64,000 nucleotides of DNA from Nonomuraea candida (GTDB taxonomy: Bacteria > Actinomycetota > Actinomycetes > Streptosporangiales > Streptosporangiaceae): NCBI RefSeq assembly GCF_000725485.1, contig NZ_JOAG01000049.1:1-64000 (forward strand), written 5' to 3'. A model generated the notes under the pieces. The model searched no databases. It saw nothing but the letters and a program-made list of their open reading frames with translations, and was not told the origin of the DNA. The position numbers were made by a program, and so were the translations under genes. Positions 18,736 to 28,449 of the stretch are shown here, piece after piece (positions within the stretch are counted from its first letter, which is position 1; each line of letters begins with the position of its first letter).

Positions 18736-19680
18736 ATGGGCCGATATGTCATTAGGCGTCTGATCCAGGCGATACCCGTCCTGCTCGGCGCCACGCTACT
18801 CATCTTCTGCATCGTCTTCGCGCTGCCCGGCGACCCCATCGCGGCACTTTTCGGGGACAAGCGGCCGGATCCGGCCATCGCCGAGATCCTGCGCGAGCAG
18901 TATCACCTCAACGATCCGCTGCTGCTGCAGTACTGGTACTACATCAGCGGCGTGCTCTTCCGCGGCGACTTCGGCGTCAACTTCGCCGACGTGCCGGTGT
19001 CTCAGATCATGGCCGGGAAGTTCCAGGTCACGCTGAACCTCGCCCTGACCGCCCTGGTCATGGAGGCGGTCATCGGCGTCGGCCTGGGCCTGTGGGCGGC
19101 GCTGCGCCGCGGCCGGGCCACCGACACCATGATCCTGGCCTCGACGCTGCTGCTGATCTCGGTCCCGACGCTGGTGACCGGCTTCGTGCTGCAGCTCATC
19201 CTGGGCGTCAAGCTCAAGCAGTGGACGGGGCTGGACATATTTCCCGTCGCGGGCACGTTCGCCGGCTGGCGCAGCTACATCGTGCCCGGCTTCGTGCTGG
19301 CCGGAGTGTCGGTCGCGTACCTGACCAGGCTCACCAGGACCAGCCTGGTGGAGACGCTGCGGGCCGACTACATCCGCACGGCCACCGCCAAGGGCCTGTC
19401 CAGGCGGCGGGTCATCGGCAGGCACGGACTGCGCAACGCCCTGATCCCGCTGGTCACCTATCTGGGCGCCGACCTCGGCAACCTGATGGGCGGTGCGGTG
19501 ATCACCGAGACGATCTTCAATCTCCAGGGAATTGGCAACCAGCTCTTCAACTCGGTTTACTTGCGAGAACAGCCGGTTGTCGTCGGCATCGTGACCGTCC
19601 TTGTGCTGATCTACATCCTGGCGAACCTGGTCGTCGACCTGTTGTACGCCGTGCTCGACCCGAGGATCCGCTATGAGTAA
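18736..19680 (+). CDS. Peptide ABC transporter permease (DppB/OppB type)
   Basis: A 314-aa inner-membrane permease with six helices. It shows the OppB-type N-terminus MGRYVIRRLIQAIPVLLGATLLIF, the periplasmic segment with EILREQYHLNDPLLLQYWYY and the EAA loop RADYIRTATAKGLSRRRVIGRHGLRNALIPL. The final GIVTVLVLIYILANLVVDLLYAVLDPRIRYE is highly typical. CGGAGG precedes the ATG. It overlaps the next permease gene by 8 bp, so the pair is translationally coupled and should form a heterodimer in the membrane. Confidence 0.93.
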   Translation: MGRYVIRRLIQAIPVLLGATLLIFCIVFALPGDPIAALFGDKRPDPAIAEILREQYHLNDPLLLQYWYYISGVLFRGDFGVNFADVPVSQIMAGKFQVTLNLALTALVMEAVIGVGLGLWAALRRGRATDTMILASTLLLISVPTLVTGFVLQLILGVKLKQWTGLDIFPVAGTFAGWRSYIVPGFVLAGVSVAYLTRLTRTSLVETLRADYIRTATAKGLSRRRVIGRHGLRNALIPLVTYLGADLGNLMGGAVITETIFNLQGIGNQLFNSVYLREQPVVVGIVTVLVLIYILANLVVDLLYAVLDPRIRYE

Positions 19681-20647
19681 CCCAACCCCGCCGGTGGGGC
19701 CGGGGCTCCCGGAGACGCAGACGCTGATCCCGGACACGACCACCGCTCCCGGCAAGGAGAAAGAGAGCAAGCAGGGCAAGCAGGGCAAGCCCGCCAGCCT
19801 CTGGACCGACGCCTGGTACGACCTCAGGCGCCGGCCGATGTTCATCATCTCGGTGATCATCATCCTGGTGCTGCTGGTCATGTCGTTCTGGCCGTCGCTG
19901 TTCAGCTCGATCGACCCGTACAACGCCAGGACCTGTGACCTGTCCACCGCCCGGCAGGGGCCCAGTCCCGGCCACCTGTTCGGCCGCGACAACCTGGGCT
20001 GCGACGTCTACGCCAGGACGATCTACGGAGCCCGCAACTCCATCGTGATCGGCGTGTTCACCACGCTCGTGACCACGCTCATCGGCGGCCTGCTCGGCAT
20101 CATCGCCGGCTTCCGCGGCGGCATGGTGGACACGATCTCCTCGCGCGTCACGGAGATCTTCTTCGCCATCCCCTCGATCCTCGGCGCGCTGCTGATCGCG
20201 GCCACCTTCCGCGGCCGCTACAACAGCATCCTGCTGGTGATCATCGCGCTGTCGGTGCTGGGCTGGCCGATGGTCTACCGGATCATGCGGGCGGCGGTGA
20301 TCACGGCGAAGAACCAGGACTTCGTGGTGGCGGCCAGGGCACTGGGCGCGGGAGCGGGCCGGATCATGTTCCGCCACCTGCTGCCGAACTCGCTGGCCCC
20401 GGTCATCGTCGTGGCCACGATCAACCTGGGCACCTTCATCGCGGCCGAGGCCGCGCTGTCGTTCCTGGGCGTCGGCGTGCAGTCGCCGGACATCTCCTGG
20501 GGCCTGATGATCGCCGACGCGCGCAACAGGTTCCTGGAGGCGCCGCTGCCCCTGGTGTTCCCCGCGGTGTTCCTGAGCATCACCGTGCTCGCGTTCATCA
20601 TGATGGGCGACGCCGTGCGCGACGCGCTCGACCCGAAGCTCAGGTAG
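19673..20647 (+). CDS. Peptide ABC transporter permease (DppC/OppC type)
   Basis: A 324-aa permease with a 45-residue cytoplasmic N-terminal tail rich in Pro, Thr and Lys, which contains a KQGKQGK repeat. It is followed by an OppC-type first helix (PMFIISVIIILVLLVMSFWPSLF). Further signatures are HLFGRDNLGCDVYARTIYGARNSIVIG, the EAA loop VVAARALGAGAGRIMFRHLLPNSLAPV and the C-terminal AFIMMGDAVRDALDPKLR. It pairs with the DppB-type subunit whose gene overlaps it by 8 bp; the ATPase gene follows after 12 bp. Confidence 0.93.
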   Translation: MSNPTPPVGPGLPETQTLIPDTTTAPGKEKESKQGKQGKPASLWTDAWYDLRRRPMFIISVIIILVLLVMSFWPSLFSSIDPYNARTCDLSTARQGPSPGHLFGRDNLGCDVYARTIYGARNSIVIGVFTTLVTTLIGGLLGIIAGFRGGMVDTISSRVTEIFFAIPSILGALLIAATFRGRYNSILLVIIALSVLGWPMVYRIMRAAVITAKNQDFVVAARALGAGAGRIMFRHLLPNSLAPVIVVATINLGTFIAAEAALSFLGVGVQSPDISWGLMIADARNRFLEAPLPLVFPAVFLSITVLAFIMMGDAVRDALDPKLR

Positions 20648-20659
20648 TAGGGGGACTTA

Positions 20660-21680
20660 GTGAAGAGAACGTCTACCGACGTGCTGCCGGGCGAGGGAGC
20701 GCTGGGCGACGAGCCGCTGCTCGCGGTCGACAACCTGCACGTGGAGTTCCACACCCGGGCCGGGACGGTGCGCGCGGTCAACGGCGTGAGCTACACCGTC
20801 GCGCCCGGCGAGACGCTCGCGGTGCTGGGCGAGTCGGGTTCGGGCAAGTCCGTGACGGCCCAGGCCATCATGGGCATCCTGGACATGCCCCCGGCGGTCA
20901 TCCCCAAGGGGGAGATCCGCTTCAAGGGCACCGACCTGCTCAAGCTCTCCGAGGAGGCCCGCACCCAGGTGCGCGGCCAGCGGATCGCGATGATCTTCCA
21001 GGACGCGCTCTCCGCGCTCAACCCGGTCTTCACCGTGGGCTGGCAGATCAGCGAGATGTTCCGGGTGCACCGGGGCATGTCCAAGGCCGACGCCATGAAG
21101 AAGGCCGTCGAGCTGATGGACCGCGTCCGCATCCCGGCCGCCAGGCAGCGCGTGCACGACTACCCGCACCAGTTCTCCGGCGGCATGCGCCAGCGCATCA
21201 TGATCGCGATGTCGATCGCGCTGGACCCGGAGGTGCTGATCGCGGACGAGCCGACCACGGCCCTGGACGTGACCGTCCAGGCCCAGATCATGGAACTGCT
21301 GGCCGAGCTGCAGCGCGAGAGCCAGATGGGCCTGATCCTGATCACCCACGACCTCGGGGTCGTGGCCGACGTGGCCGACAAGATCGCGGTCATGTACGCG
21401 GGGCGCATCGTGGAGAACGCCCCCGTGTACGACATCTACAAGGCGCCCGCCCATCCGTACACGAAGGGCCTGCTGGACTCGATCCCCAGGGTCGACCAGA
21501 AGGGCCAGGACCTGTACGCGATCAAGGGCCTGCCGCCCAACCTGCTCGACCTGCCGACCGGGTGCTCGTTCCATCCCCGGTGCCCGTACCGGCAGGACAA
21601 CTGCGTGACCGACGTCCCCCCGCTCTACGAGATCAGCGGCACGCGCGGCAGCGCCTGCCACTACTGGAGGGAGGTCCTCG

Positions 21681-21697
<17 letters not shown>
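20660..21697 (+). CDS. Peptide ABC transporter ATP-binding protein (DppD/OppD type)
   Basis: A 345-aa ABC ATPase with Walker [10 protein letters not shown]-loop [10 protein letters not shown], signature FSGGMRQR, Walker [13 protein letters not shown] and switch histidine ITHD. The C-terminal oligopeptide-transporter extension [21 protein letters not shown] carries cysteines that in relatives bind an iron-sulfur cluster. The GTG start follows GGGGGA. It overlaps the next gene by 17 bp. With the DppF-type partner it powers uptake through the two permeases. Confidence 0.93.
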
Positions 21698-22684
<987 letters not shown>

Positions 22685-22697
<13 letters not shown>

Positions 22698-22725
22698 CAC
22701 CCGGCTCGTCCGCACGTGAGCTGAC
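22685..22725. repeat. 14-bp direct repeat spanning the dppF-type stop codon
   Basis: GCACGTGAGCTGAC is found at 22685-22698, where its TGA is the operon's last stop codon, and again at 22712-22725. The copies are 27 bp apart in the gap between convergent genes. Confidence 0.7.
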
Positions 22726-22728
22726 GGC

Positions 22729-23928
22729 TCACACGGTGGCGATGATCGCTGAGCCGTGGCCGAAGAGGCCCTGGTTGGCGGCCAGGCCGACGCGGGCGTC
22801 CGCCGTCTGGCGGGCGCCCGCGCGGCCCCTGAGCTGGGCCGTCAGCTCGCAGAGCTGGGCGATGGCCTGGGCCGGGATCGCCTCGCCGAACGACGCCAGG
22901 CCGCCCGACGGGTTGACCGGGATCCGGCCCCCGAGGGCGGTCGCGCCGTCGCGCAGCAGCTTGTCCGCCCCGCCGGGCGGGCACAGGCCGATGTCCTCCA
23001 TCCAGTCCAGCTCCAGGGCCGTGGACAGGTCGTACACCTCCGCCAGGGACAGGTCCTCGGGGCCCACCCCGGCCTCCTCGTACGCCGCGTGCGCGATCGC
23101 CGCCCTGAAGGGCCTCACGGGTCCCGCCGCGGCCGCCCGGGAGTCGGTGGCGAAGTCCGGCAGCTCCAGCACCGTGTTCGGGAACGTCGGCGTCACCGTG
23201 GAGACGGCGGCCAGGCGGACGAACCGCGTGGCGTGCCGGCGGGCGAACGCCTCCGAGGCCAGCACCACCGCCGCGCCCCCGTCGGAGGTGGCGCAGATGT
23301 CCATGAGACGCAGCGGGTCGGCCACCATGGGGGAGGCCGCCACCTCCCCGGCCGTGACGGGCTTGCGGTAGCGGGCCATCGGGTTGAGCGAGCCCGCCAG
23401 CGCGTTCTTGACCTTGACGGCGGCGAAGTCGGCCGGGGTCGAGCCGTGCAGGGCCATGCGGCGGCGGGCGTAGAGGGCGAAGTAGGCGGGGTTCGTCGCG
23501 CCCAGGAGGCGGAAGCGCAGCCAGTCGGGGTCGTCGGGCCGGTCGCCGCCCACCGGCTTGAAGAAGCCCTTCGGCGCCGCCTCCGCGCCGATCACGAGCG
23601 CCACGTCGCACAGGCCGGCCAGGATGCGGGTGCGCGCGATGTCCAGCGCCTGCGCCCCCGACGCGCAGGCCGCGTAGCAGGAGGCCACCCTGGCGCCCGA
23701 CCAGCCCAGCGCCCTGGCGTAGGAGGCGCCGGAGACGAAGCCCGGGTAGCCGTTCCTGATCGTGTCGGCGCCGACCACGAACTGCACGTCCGTCCAGGCC
23801 AGCCCGGCGTCCCGCAGCGCCTCGCGGGCGGCCGCCACCCCGTACTCCAGGAAGGGCCTGCCCCACTTGCCCCAGGGATGCATCCCCGTGCCCAGCACCG
23901 CCACCGGCCCGGCTCCACCGGCGCTCAT
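22729..23928 (-). CDS. Thiolase-family acetyltransferase (lipid-transfer-protein type)
   Basis: A 399-aa nondecarboxylating thiolase-fold protein. It has the thiolase N-terminus VAVLGTGMHPWG, the nucleophile region SCYAACASGAQALDIAR (cysteine near residue 90), VKNALAGSLNPMARYRKPVT and DICATSDGGAAVVLAS. The C-terminal NPSGGLASFGEAIPAQAIAQ carries a glycine-rich loop in which the classical GHPxGxSG histidine is absent, as in SCP-x/Ltp-type thiolases. Such enzymes work with DUF35 partners in side-chain or acyl-CoA cleavage. The ATG overlaps the DUF35 stop as ATGA (23925-23928), so the two are coupled. Substrate unknown; sterol or acyl-CoA catabolism is an inference. Confidence 0.85.
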   Translation of the reverse strand: MSAGGAGPVAVLGTGMHPWGKWGRPFLEYGVAAAREALRDAGLAWTDVQFVVGADTIRNGYPGFVSGASYARALGWSGARVASCYAACASGAQALDIARTRILAGLCDVALVIGAEAAPKGFFKPVGGDRPDDPDWLRFRLLGATNPAYFALYARRRMALHGSTPADFAAVKVKNALAGSLNPMARYRKPVTAGEVAASPMVADPLRLMDICATSDGGAAVVLASEAFARRHATRFVRLAAVSTVTPTFPNTVLELPDFATDSRAAAAGPVRPFRAAIAHAAYEEAGVGPEDLSLAEVYDLSTALELDWMEDIGLCPPGGADKLLRDGATALGGRIPVNPSGGLASFGEAIPAQAIAQLCELTAQLRGRAGARQTADARVGLAANQGLFGHGSAIIATV

Positions 23929-24329
23929 GAGGCCCGCCCCCACATCCACACCAGCGGGCCGTCGGCCAGCGGCCCCGAGGTCAGCTCCAGCTCCATGCCC
24001 ACCGCGAGCTGCTCCACGCCCAGCCCCTCGACCTGCCCGAGCACCACGATCCCGACCTCGTCGAGCTCGACCGCGGCCAGCGTGACCGGCTCGTACGGCT
24101 CCGCCGCCACGTACGGCGCCGGCGGCGGGTAGCAGGCGTTCGTGTACGACCAGACCCGCCCCCGCCGCGGCAGCCGGACCACCTCCGTCTCCGTGCCCGC
24201 GCAGCGCGGGTCGGGGCACGACCCGTCGCGGGGCGGGAAGCACACCGTGCCGCACTCCGCGCACCTGGTGCCGAGCAGGCGGGCGCCGTCCCGCTCCACG
24301 GTGAACCAGCCCTCGATGGCGTACGTCAT
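23925..24329 (-). CDS. DUF35 / OB-fold zinc-ribbon acyl-CoA-associated protein
   Basis: A 134-aa protein with the N-terminal rubredoxin-like zinc ribbon (CAEC near residue 22, then CPDPRC) and a C-terminal OB-fold, the ChsH2/DUF35 architecture. DUF35 proteins bind thiolase-like enzymes and help them use acyl-CoA substrates. I start it at ATG 24329 rather than GTG 24347 because a palindromic operator covers 24344-24355 and would otherwise overlap the start codon. It forms a translationally coupled pair with the downstream thiolase. Confidence 0.85.
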   Translation of the reverse strand: MTYAIEGWFTVERDGARLLGTRCAECGTVCFPPRDGSCPDPRCAGTETEVVRLPRRGRVWSYTNACYPPPAPYVAAEPYEPVTLAAVELDEVGIVVLGQVEGLGVEQLAVGMELELTSGPLADGPLVWMWGRAS

Positions 24330-24343
24330 AGCCGGAGTCTCGC

Positions 24344-24355
24344 ACAAGCGCTTGT
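24344..24355. promoter_or_regulatory. 12-bp palindrome, candidate TetR-family operator
   Basis: ACAAGCGCTTGT is a perfect palindrome 15 bp upstream of the DUF35 start. Its CAAGnnCTTG core is the core I recall for mycobacterial KstR2 operators, which control sterol-ring catabolism genes that include thiolases. The outer positions match only on one side. No regulator gene is adjacent. Confidence 0.55.
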
Positions 24356-24377
24356 TAGGTCCAACCCCGCGGGGCCG

Positions 24378-25583
24378 TCATGCGCGCTTCCGCCGTCTCA
24401 GCACCACGCGCGCCGACATCCCCATCGCCAGCAGCACCATCCCCGCCACCACCGGCAGCCGGGAGGCCGGCGCGGGCCCGTCCCCGAAGTACGCCACCGG
24501 CCCCGGCGTCCCCGCCGGCGCCGGCACGTCCAGCCGGCCGGCCGCCCGCAGCGCCAGCGGCGCGTCGGCCACGCCGTGCCCGTAGGCGGGGCTGTAGCCG
24601 CCGGGCGGCCGCCGCCTGGTGCCCGCCTGGATGGCCGTGCGCACGTGGTACGGCGACAGGCCGGGATGCGCGGACCTGATCAGGGCCGCGATGCCGGCGA
24701 CCATGGCGGCGGCCGAGCTGGTGCCGTCGCCGACCACGTACGAGTCGCTCCCGTCGGCCGTGACGATCTCCGTGCCCGGCGCGACCACCGACACGTAGTC
24801 CTGCCTGTTGGAGAAGGCGGCGACCCGCAGCCGCCGGTCCACCGCGCCCACCGCGATGACCCCGGGATAGGCGGCGGGGAAGTTCTTCCTGTTGCCCGAG
24901 GCCCCGTCGTTGCCCGAGGAGGCGACCAGCACGGCGCCCTTGGCGATCGCGTACTGGACGGCCTCCTCCTCCGCGGCCGAGCCCTCCCAGGAGCCGCTGC
25001 CGCCGCCGAGCGACATGCTGATCACGTCGGCGCCGTAGTCGGCGGCGTACCTGATGCCCCTGGCCAGCGCGTCGCGCCGGCCGGAGCGGTGTTTCCCGCG
25101 CAGCGGGTCGTCGTTGTCCAGCGTGACCCGGACGGACAGCACCTCGGCCCCGGGCGCGACCCCGAGCACACCGCACCGGCGGCCGTCGCCGTGGCCGCGC
25201 CCGGCGATCAGGCTGGCCATCGCGGTCCCGTGCCGCCCGCCGGGGGCCTGCCCCGAGCCCGTCAGGTCGGGGCCCTGCACGACGGCGCCGCGCAGGTCGG
25301 GGTGGCCGGCGTTCACGCCGGTGTCGAGCACGGCCACCACGACGCCCGCGCCCCTGCTCGACCGCCACGCCTCGGGCAGGCGCAGCGCGCCCAGGTGCCA
25401 CTGCCCGGCCCGCGCCGCCTTCCCCACCTCGTCCCCGCCGTCACCCTCGGCTCCGGCCGCGAACCCGCTCCCGGCCGCGAACCCGCTCCCGGCCCCCATC
25501 GCGGTCCCGTGCGCGGTGGCGGCGGGGGCGCAGGCGCACGTGACCAGCCCGGCCAGCAGCACGGGCAGGACGCGCCTCCTCAT
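24378..25583 (-). CDS. Mycosin-like S8 subtilisin protease, secreted and membrane-anchored
   Basis: A 401-aa subtilase with a signal peptide (residues 1-24). A Gly/Ala stretch with a duplicated GSGFAA follows, then a catalytic triad of Asp87 in AVLDTGV, His118 in GRHGTAMASLIAG and Ser289 in GDGTSSAAAMVAG. The oxyanion asparagine is in ASSGNDG near 225. A C-terminal hydrophobic helix (LPVVAGMVLLAMGMSARVVL) is followed by RRRKRA. This layout is that of MycP proteases of type VII secretion, but no EccB-E, EspG or WXG100 genes lie in the window. Its start overlaps the upstream gene by 4 bp (ATGA). Confidence 0.85.
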   Translation of the reverse strand: MRRRVLPVLLAGLVTCACAPAATAHGTAMGAGSGFAAGSGFAAGAEGDGGDEVGKAARAGQWHLGALRLPEAWRSSRGAGVVVAVLDTGVNAGHPDLRGAVVQGPDLTGSGQAPGGRHGTAMASLIAGRGHGDGRRCGVLGVAPGAEVLSVRVTLDNDDPLRGKHRSGRRDALARGIRYAADYGADVISMSLGGGSGSWEGSAAEEEAVQYAIAKGAVLVASSGNDGASGNRKNFPAAYPGVIAVGAVDRRLRVAAFSNRQDYVSVVAPGTEIVTADGSDSYVVGDGTSSAAAMVAGIAALIRSAHPGLSPYHVRTAIQAGTRRRPPGGYSPAYGHGVADAPLALRAAGRLDVPAPAGTPGPVAYFGDGPAPASRLPVVAGMVLLAMGMSARVVLRRRKRA

Positions 25584-26224
25584 CCGGTCATCACCCGGTT
25601 CAGCGCCGTCGCGAGCTGCCGCGCGGCGTCACGCAGGCGCGGCCCGGCCCGGTCGCCCGGCTGGTACGCCCGCCCGTCGCCGTACCCCGCGGCCGTCGCC
25701 ACCACGTAAGGCTCGCGCGACCCGACCACCACGCCGGTGAAGTACTGCCGGTCGCCGAACCGCGCGGCCGGCCCGCCGGGGAACGCCGCGGGCCGCACGG
25801 TCGCGGGCCGCATGGTCACGGATCGCCCCGGGCCCCCGGGGCCGATCCCGGGGCCGTCGAGCACCGCGATGCCCACGGTGACGACGTAGGTCTGCGTGCT
25901 GTCGGCGTACGTGGCGCGCAGGGCGGTGCGGCAGCCCGGCCGCACGGCCGCCGGCTGGAAGGCGACCCGGCAGGGCGCCTCGGGGGCGACCCCCGCCAGC
26001 ACGTACGTGACCCGCGCCCCCGAAGGGCTGATCCCCGGCACCGCGGCGGGGAACACCCGGGTCACCGGCCAGGTGTGCCAGCGCTCGGAGACGGGCGGCG
26101 GCGGAACGGGCCAGCCCGCGAAGACGGGCGGCGGCGCGACGGGCCGGCCCGCGAAGACGGGTGGCGGCGCGACGGGCCAGAGCAGGGAGACGAGGGAGAT
26201 CAGCACAATGGGCAGGTGGGACAC
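25580..26224 (-). CDS. Secreted or membrane-tethered protein of unknown function, protease partner
   Basis: A 214-aa product beginning VSHLPIVLISLVSLLWPV, a hydrophobic N-terminal signal or anchor. Proline-rich 11-residue repeats (PVAPPPVFAGW type, three units) follow, and then a domain of about 150 residues with conserved-looking ARVTYVLAG, CRTALRATYADSTQTYVVTVGIAVLD and FGDRQYFTGVVVGSREPYVVATAAGYGDGR. I do not recognise the family. I chose the GTG at 26224 (GAGG five nt upstream) over the GTG at 26278. It overlaps the protease gene by 4 bp, so a functional link, perhaps as substrate or regulator, is likely. Confidence 0.65.
   Translation of the reverse strand: MSHLPIVLISLVSLLWPVAPPPVFAGRPVAPPPVFAGWPVPPPPVSERWHTWPVTRVFPAAVPGISPSGARVTYVLAGVAPEAPCRVAFQPAAVRPGCRTALRATYADSTQTYVVTVGIAVLDGPGIGPGGPGRSVTMRPATVRPAAFPGGPAARFGDRQYFTGVVVGSREPYVVATAAGYGDGRAYQPGDRAGPRLRDAARQLATALNRVMTG
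26085..26183. repeat. 33-bp in-frame tandem repeat
   Basis: Three units of 33 bp (26085-26117, 26118-26150, 26151-26183) encode the proline-rich 11-mers after the membrane anchor. Units 2 and 3 share GCGAAGACGGG and GGCGGCGCGACGGGCC. Confidence 0.8.
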
Positions 26225-26352
26225 GGCGACCTCGAACGGAAGGGGAGGGACCTCCGATCTGCTCGTGCATTCTGGCACGCGCGCGCCCGCCCCTTGCGAC
26301 GCTTCGGTAAACAGTCCGATACGAGGAGTAACTCCGTTGTGTCGCCTTTATG

Positions 26353-27159
26353 CTATTTACAGGGCGAAAGTCTGACATGCGCCCCCGGCGGCAGGCCCAG
26401 CCGCTGCGCCGCGTCCCCGGAGTTGACCGCGATCGCGATCAGCCCGGCCGAGTCCGCGAACACCACCAGTTCCCCCGGCGGCACCACCGCGTACGTCTCC
26501 CGGTACGGCAGCGCGAGCTGCCGCCGCCCCAGCCACACCCCCAGCGTGTCGCCCACCCGCACGCCCAGCGCCCGCAGGTCGTCCACGGTGATCGAGAGCT
26601 GGGTGTTGCCGTAGCGGTCGACCGAGACGACCTCACCCTCCACCGAGCCCTCGCGCAGCAGCGAGGTAGGCTCGGGCAGCGAGACCAGCCTGTCCGGCGG
26701 CACCGAGGGCCCCAGGTCGGCCGGTCTCAGCCCGCCGGACAGCCGCCCGGCGACCGGCGAGAAGACGTCGCGCCCGTGAAACGTGGGCGAGACCGGGTGC
26801 AGGAAGTGGTCCGCGTTGCTGATCTCGTACGCCGCGTCCGCGCCGCCGCTGGCGTGCACGGCCCACGACAGCAGCCCGTTGTCGGGCCCGATGAACACCC
26901 GGCCGCCCGCCTCGACGGCCACCGCGCGCCTGGCGCCGCCCGCCCCGGGATCGACCGCGCCGATGTGGATGCCCTGGGGGAGGTAGGGGATGGTCTGGGC
27001 GAGAACCGCCGCGCCGCGCCGTACATCACCGGCGGGGATCAGGTGGCACACGTCGATCACCCGCGCCTCGGGGGCGATCCCGGCGATCACTCCATGACAG
27101 GCCGCCACATAACCATCCTCGAGCCCATAGTCGGTGAGGAGCGTGATGACTGAGGTCAC
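26353..27159 (-). CDS. S-adenosyl-L-methionine hydrolase (DUF62 / SAM hydroxide adenosyltransferase)
   Basis: A 268-aa protein of the fluorinase/chlorinase superfamily. It has the N-terminal ITLLTDYGLEDGYVAACHGV motif with the conserved aspartates, IDVCHLIPAGDVRRGA, VDPGAGGARRAVAVE and FIGPDNGLLS. It lacks the inserted loop of true fluorinases, so it should hydrolyse SAM to adenosine and methionine. The GTG at 27159 starts exactly at the conserved N-terminus; TACAGT 8 nt upstream and no ribosome binding site suggest a leaderless message. It is divergent from the DUF3263 gene. Confidence 0.85.
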   Translation of the reverse strand: MTSVITLLTDYGLEDGYVAACHGVIAGIAPEARVIDVCHLIPAGDVRRGAAVLAQTIPYLPQGIHIGAVDPGAGGARRAVAVEAGGRVFIGPDNGLLSWAVHASGGADAAYEISNADHFLHPVSPTFHGRDVFSPVAGRLSGGLRPADLGPSVPPDRLVSLPEPTSLLREGSVEGEVVSVDRYGNTQLSITVDDLRALGVRVGDTLGVWLGRRQLALPYRETYAVVPPGELVVFADSAGLIAIAVNSGDAAQRLGLPPGAHVRLSPCK

Positions 27160-27276
27160 ATTTCGTGACTGTACGTCCCTCAATCCGTCGTGAACAGCCG
27201 CACTCCGCACATTACGATGGCCACGGGCCGCGTGCGGGCGACGTGATCGTCGCTCGCCCCTTCCGAGGAGGACACC

Positions 27277-27576
27277 ATGGGAGCACCGCTCAGCGGTGAC
27301 AATGCTGCCCAGGAACCGTCCCGCCAACCACTGTCTGAACGCGATCTCGAACTCCTCGCCTTCGAGCGCCAATGGTGGCGCTACGCGGGCGCTAAGGAGC
27401 ATGCGATCAAGGAGACCTTCGGGTTCTCCGCCACCCGCTATTACCAGTTGCTCGGTGAGTTGATCGACCGGCCGGAGGCGCTCGAACAGGACCCCATGCT
27501 GGTCAAGCGGCTGCGCAGGTTACGGTCCGCGCGCCGGCGCGACCGCGCCGCCAGAAGGCTTGGCATGCGTCCCTGA
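27277..27576 (+). CDS. DUF3263 helix-turn-helix-like protein
   Basis: A 99-aa protein that matches the actinobacterial DUF3263 family along its length: LSERDLELLAFERQWWRYAGAKEHAIKE, FGFSATRYYQLLGELIDRPEAL, and DPMLVKRLRRLRSARRRDRAARRLG. The fold looks like a winged or HTH DNA-binding domain with a basic C-terminal tail; its role is not established. GAGGAGG before the ATG fixes the start. otsB follows after 21 bp on the same strand, so the two are likely cotranscribed. Confidence 0.88.
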   Translation: MGAPLSGDNAAQEPSRQPLSERDLELLAFERQWWRYAGAKEHAIKETFGFSATRYYQLLGELIDRPEALEQDPMLVKRLRRLRSARRRDRAARRLGMRP

Positions 27577-27597
27577 CCTGCTGGGTACGGCAGGCGC

Positions 27598-28386
27598 GTG
27601 AAGAACATCCCTGGAATGGAAGCCATCCTGAGCGATCCGGCGGGCGCCGTGATCGGGCTCGACTTCGACGGAACCCTCTCGCCGATCGTGCCCGACCCCG
27701 CCAAGGCCGTGATCCACCCCGAAGCGCCCGAGGTTCTCGCCGATCTGGGCGCGCACGTCCTGGCGGTGGCCATCGTGACCGGCAGGCCCGCGGCCACCGC
27801 CCTGGAGCTCGGGCCCGGCCTGGCCGACGTGCCGGGTCTGGTCGTGCTCGGGCACTACGGTTTCGAACGCTGGGAGGGCGGGCGGATCTCCGCGCCCCCG
27901 CCCCCGCCGGGCGTGGCCCGGGCCAGGGCCGAGCTGCCGCCGCTGCTCGGCTCGCTCGGCCTGGACGGCGTCACCATCGAGGACAAGGGCCGGGCCATGG
28001 CCGTGCACACCCGGCGCGGCGCCGACCCCGAGGGCGCGCTGGCCCTGTTGCGAGAGCCGCTGGCCAAGCTGGCCGCCCGCCACGACCTGGTGATCGAGCC
28101 CGGGCGCATGGTGCTGGAGCTGCGCCCGCCCGGCATGGACAAGGGGCACGCGCTGAGCGCGTACCTGGCGGAGCGGGGCGCCAGATCCGTGATGTTCGTC
28201 GGTGACGACCTGGGCGACCTGGCCGCCTTCGACGCCGTACGCGCCTCGGGGCTGCCGGGCGTGACCGTGTGCAGCGGCTCCACCGAGGTGACGGCGCTGG
28301 CCGAGCGGGCCGACATCGTGGTGGACGGCCCGGACGGAGTGGTGGCGCTGCTCGCCGAACTGGCGACCGCCTTCACCCGCCCCTGA
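27598..28386 (+). CDS. otsB: Trehalose-6-phosphate phosphatase
   Basis: A 262-aa HAD-superfamily OtsB. Motif I is LDFDGTLSPI with nucleophile Asp22 and acid/base Asp24; IVTGRPAATA, GHYGFERWEGG, LELRPPGMDKGHAL and FVGDDLGDLAAFDAV (motif IV) follow. It dephosphorylates trehalose-6-phosphate made by the OtsA encoded 2 kb downstream on the other strand. The GTG start has only a weak ribosome binding site and probably relies on coupling to the DUF3263 gene. Confidence 0.92.
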   Translation: MKNIPGMEAILSDPAGAVIGLDFDGTLSPIVPDPAKAVIHPEAPEVLADLGAHVLAVAIVTGRPAATALELGPGLADVPGLVVLGHYGFERWEGGRISAPPPPPGVARARAELPPLLGSLGLDGVTIEDKGRAMAVHTRRGADPEGALALLREPLAKLAARHDLVIEPGRMVLELRPPGMDKGHALSAYLAERGARSVMFVGDDLGDLAAFDAVRASGLPGVTVCSGSTEVTALAERADIVVDGPDGVVALLAELATAFTRP

Positions 28387-28449
28387 CCGCTCGTGCGGCT
28401 TTCAGCCGTTCGTGACTGATCTGCAAGTGGTGATCACTAGGGTCGGCGC

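Noticed and set aside
24378..26224. Part of a type VII (ESX) secretion cluster
   Set aside because: No EccA-E, EspG, WXG100 or PE/PPE-like gene is present in the flanking 10 kb.
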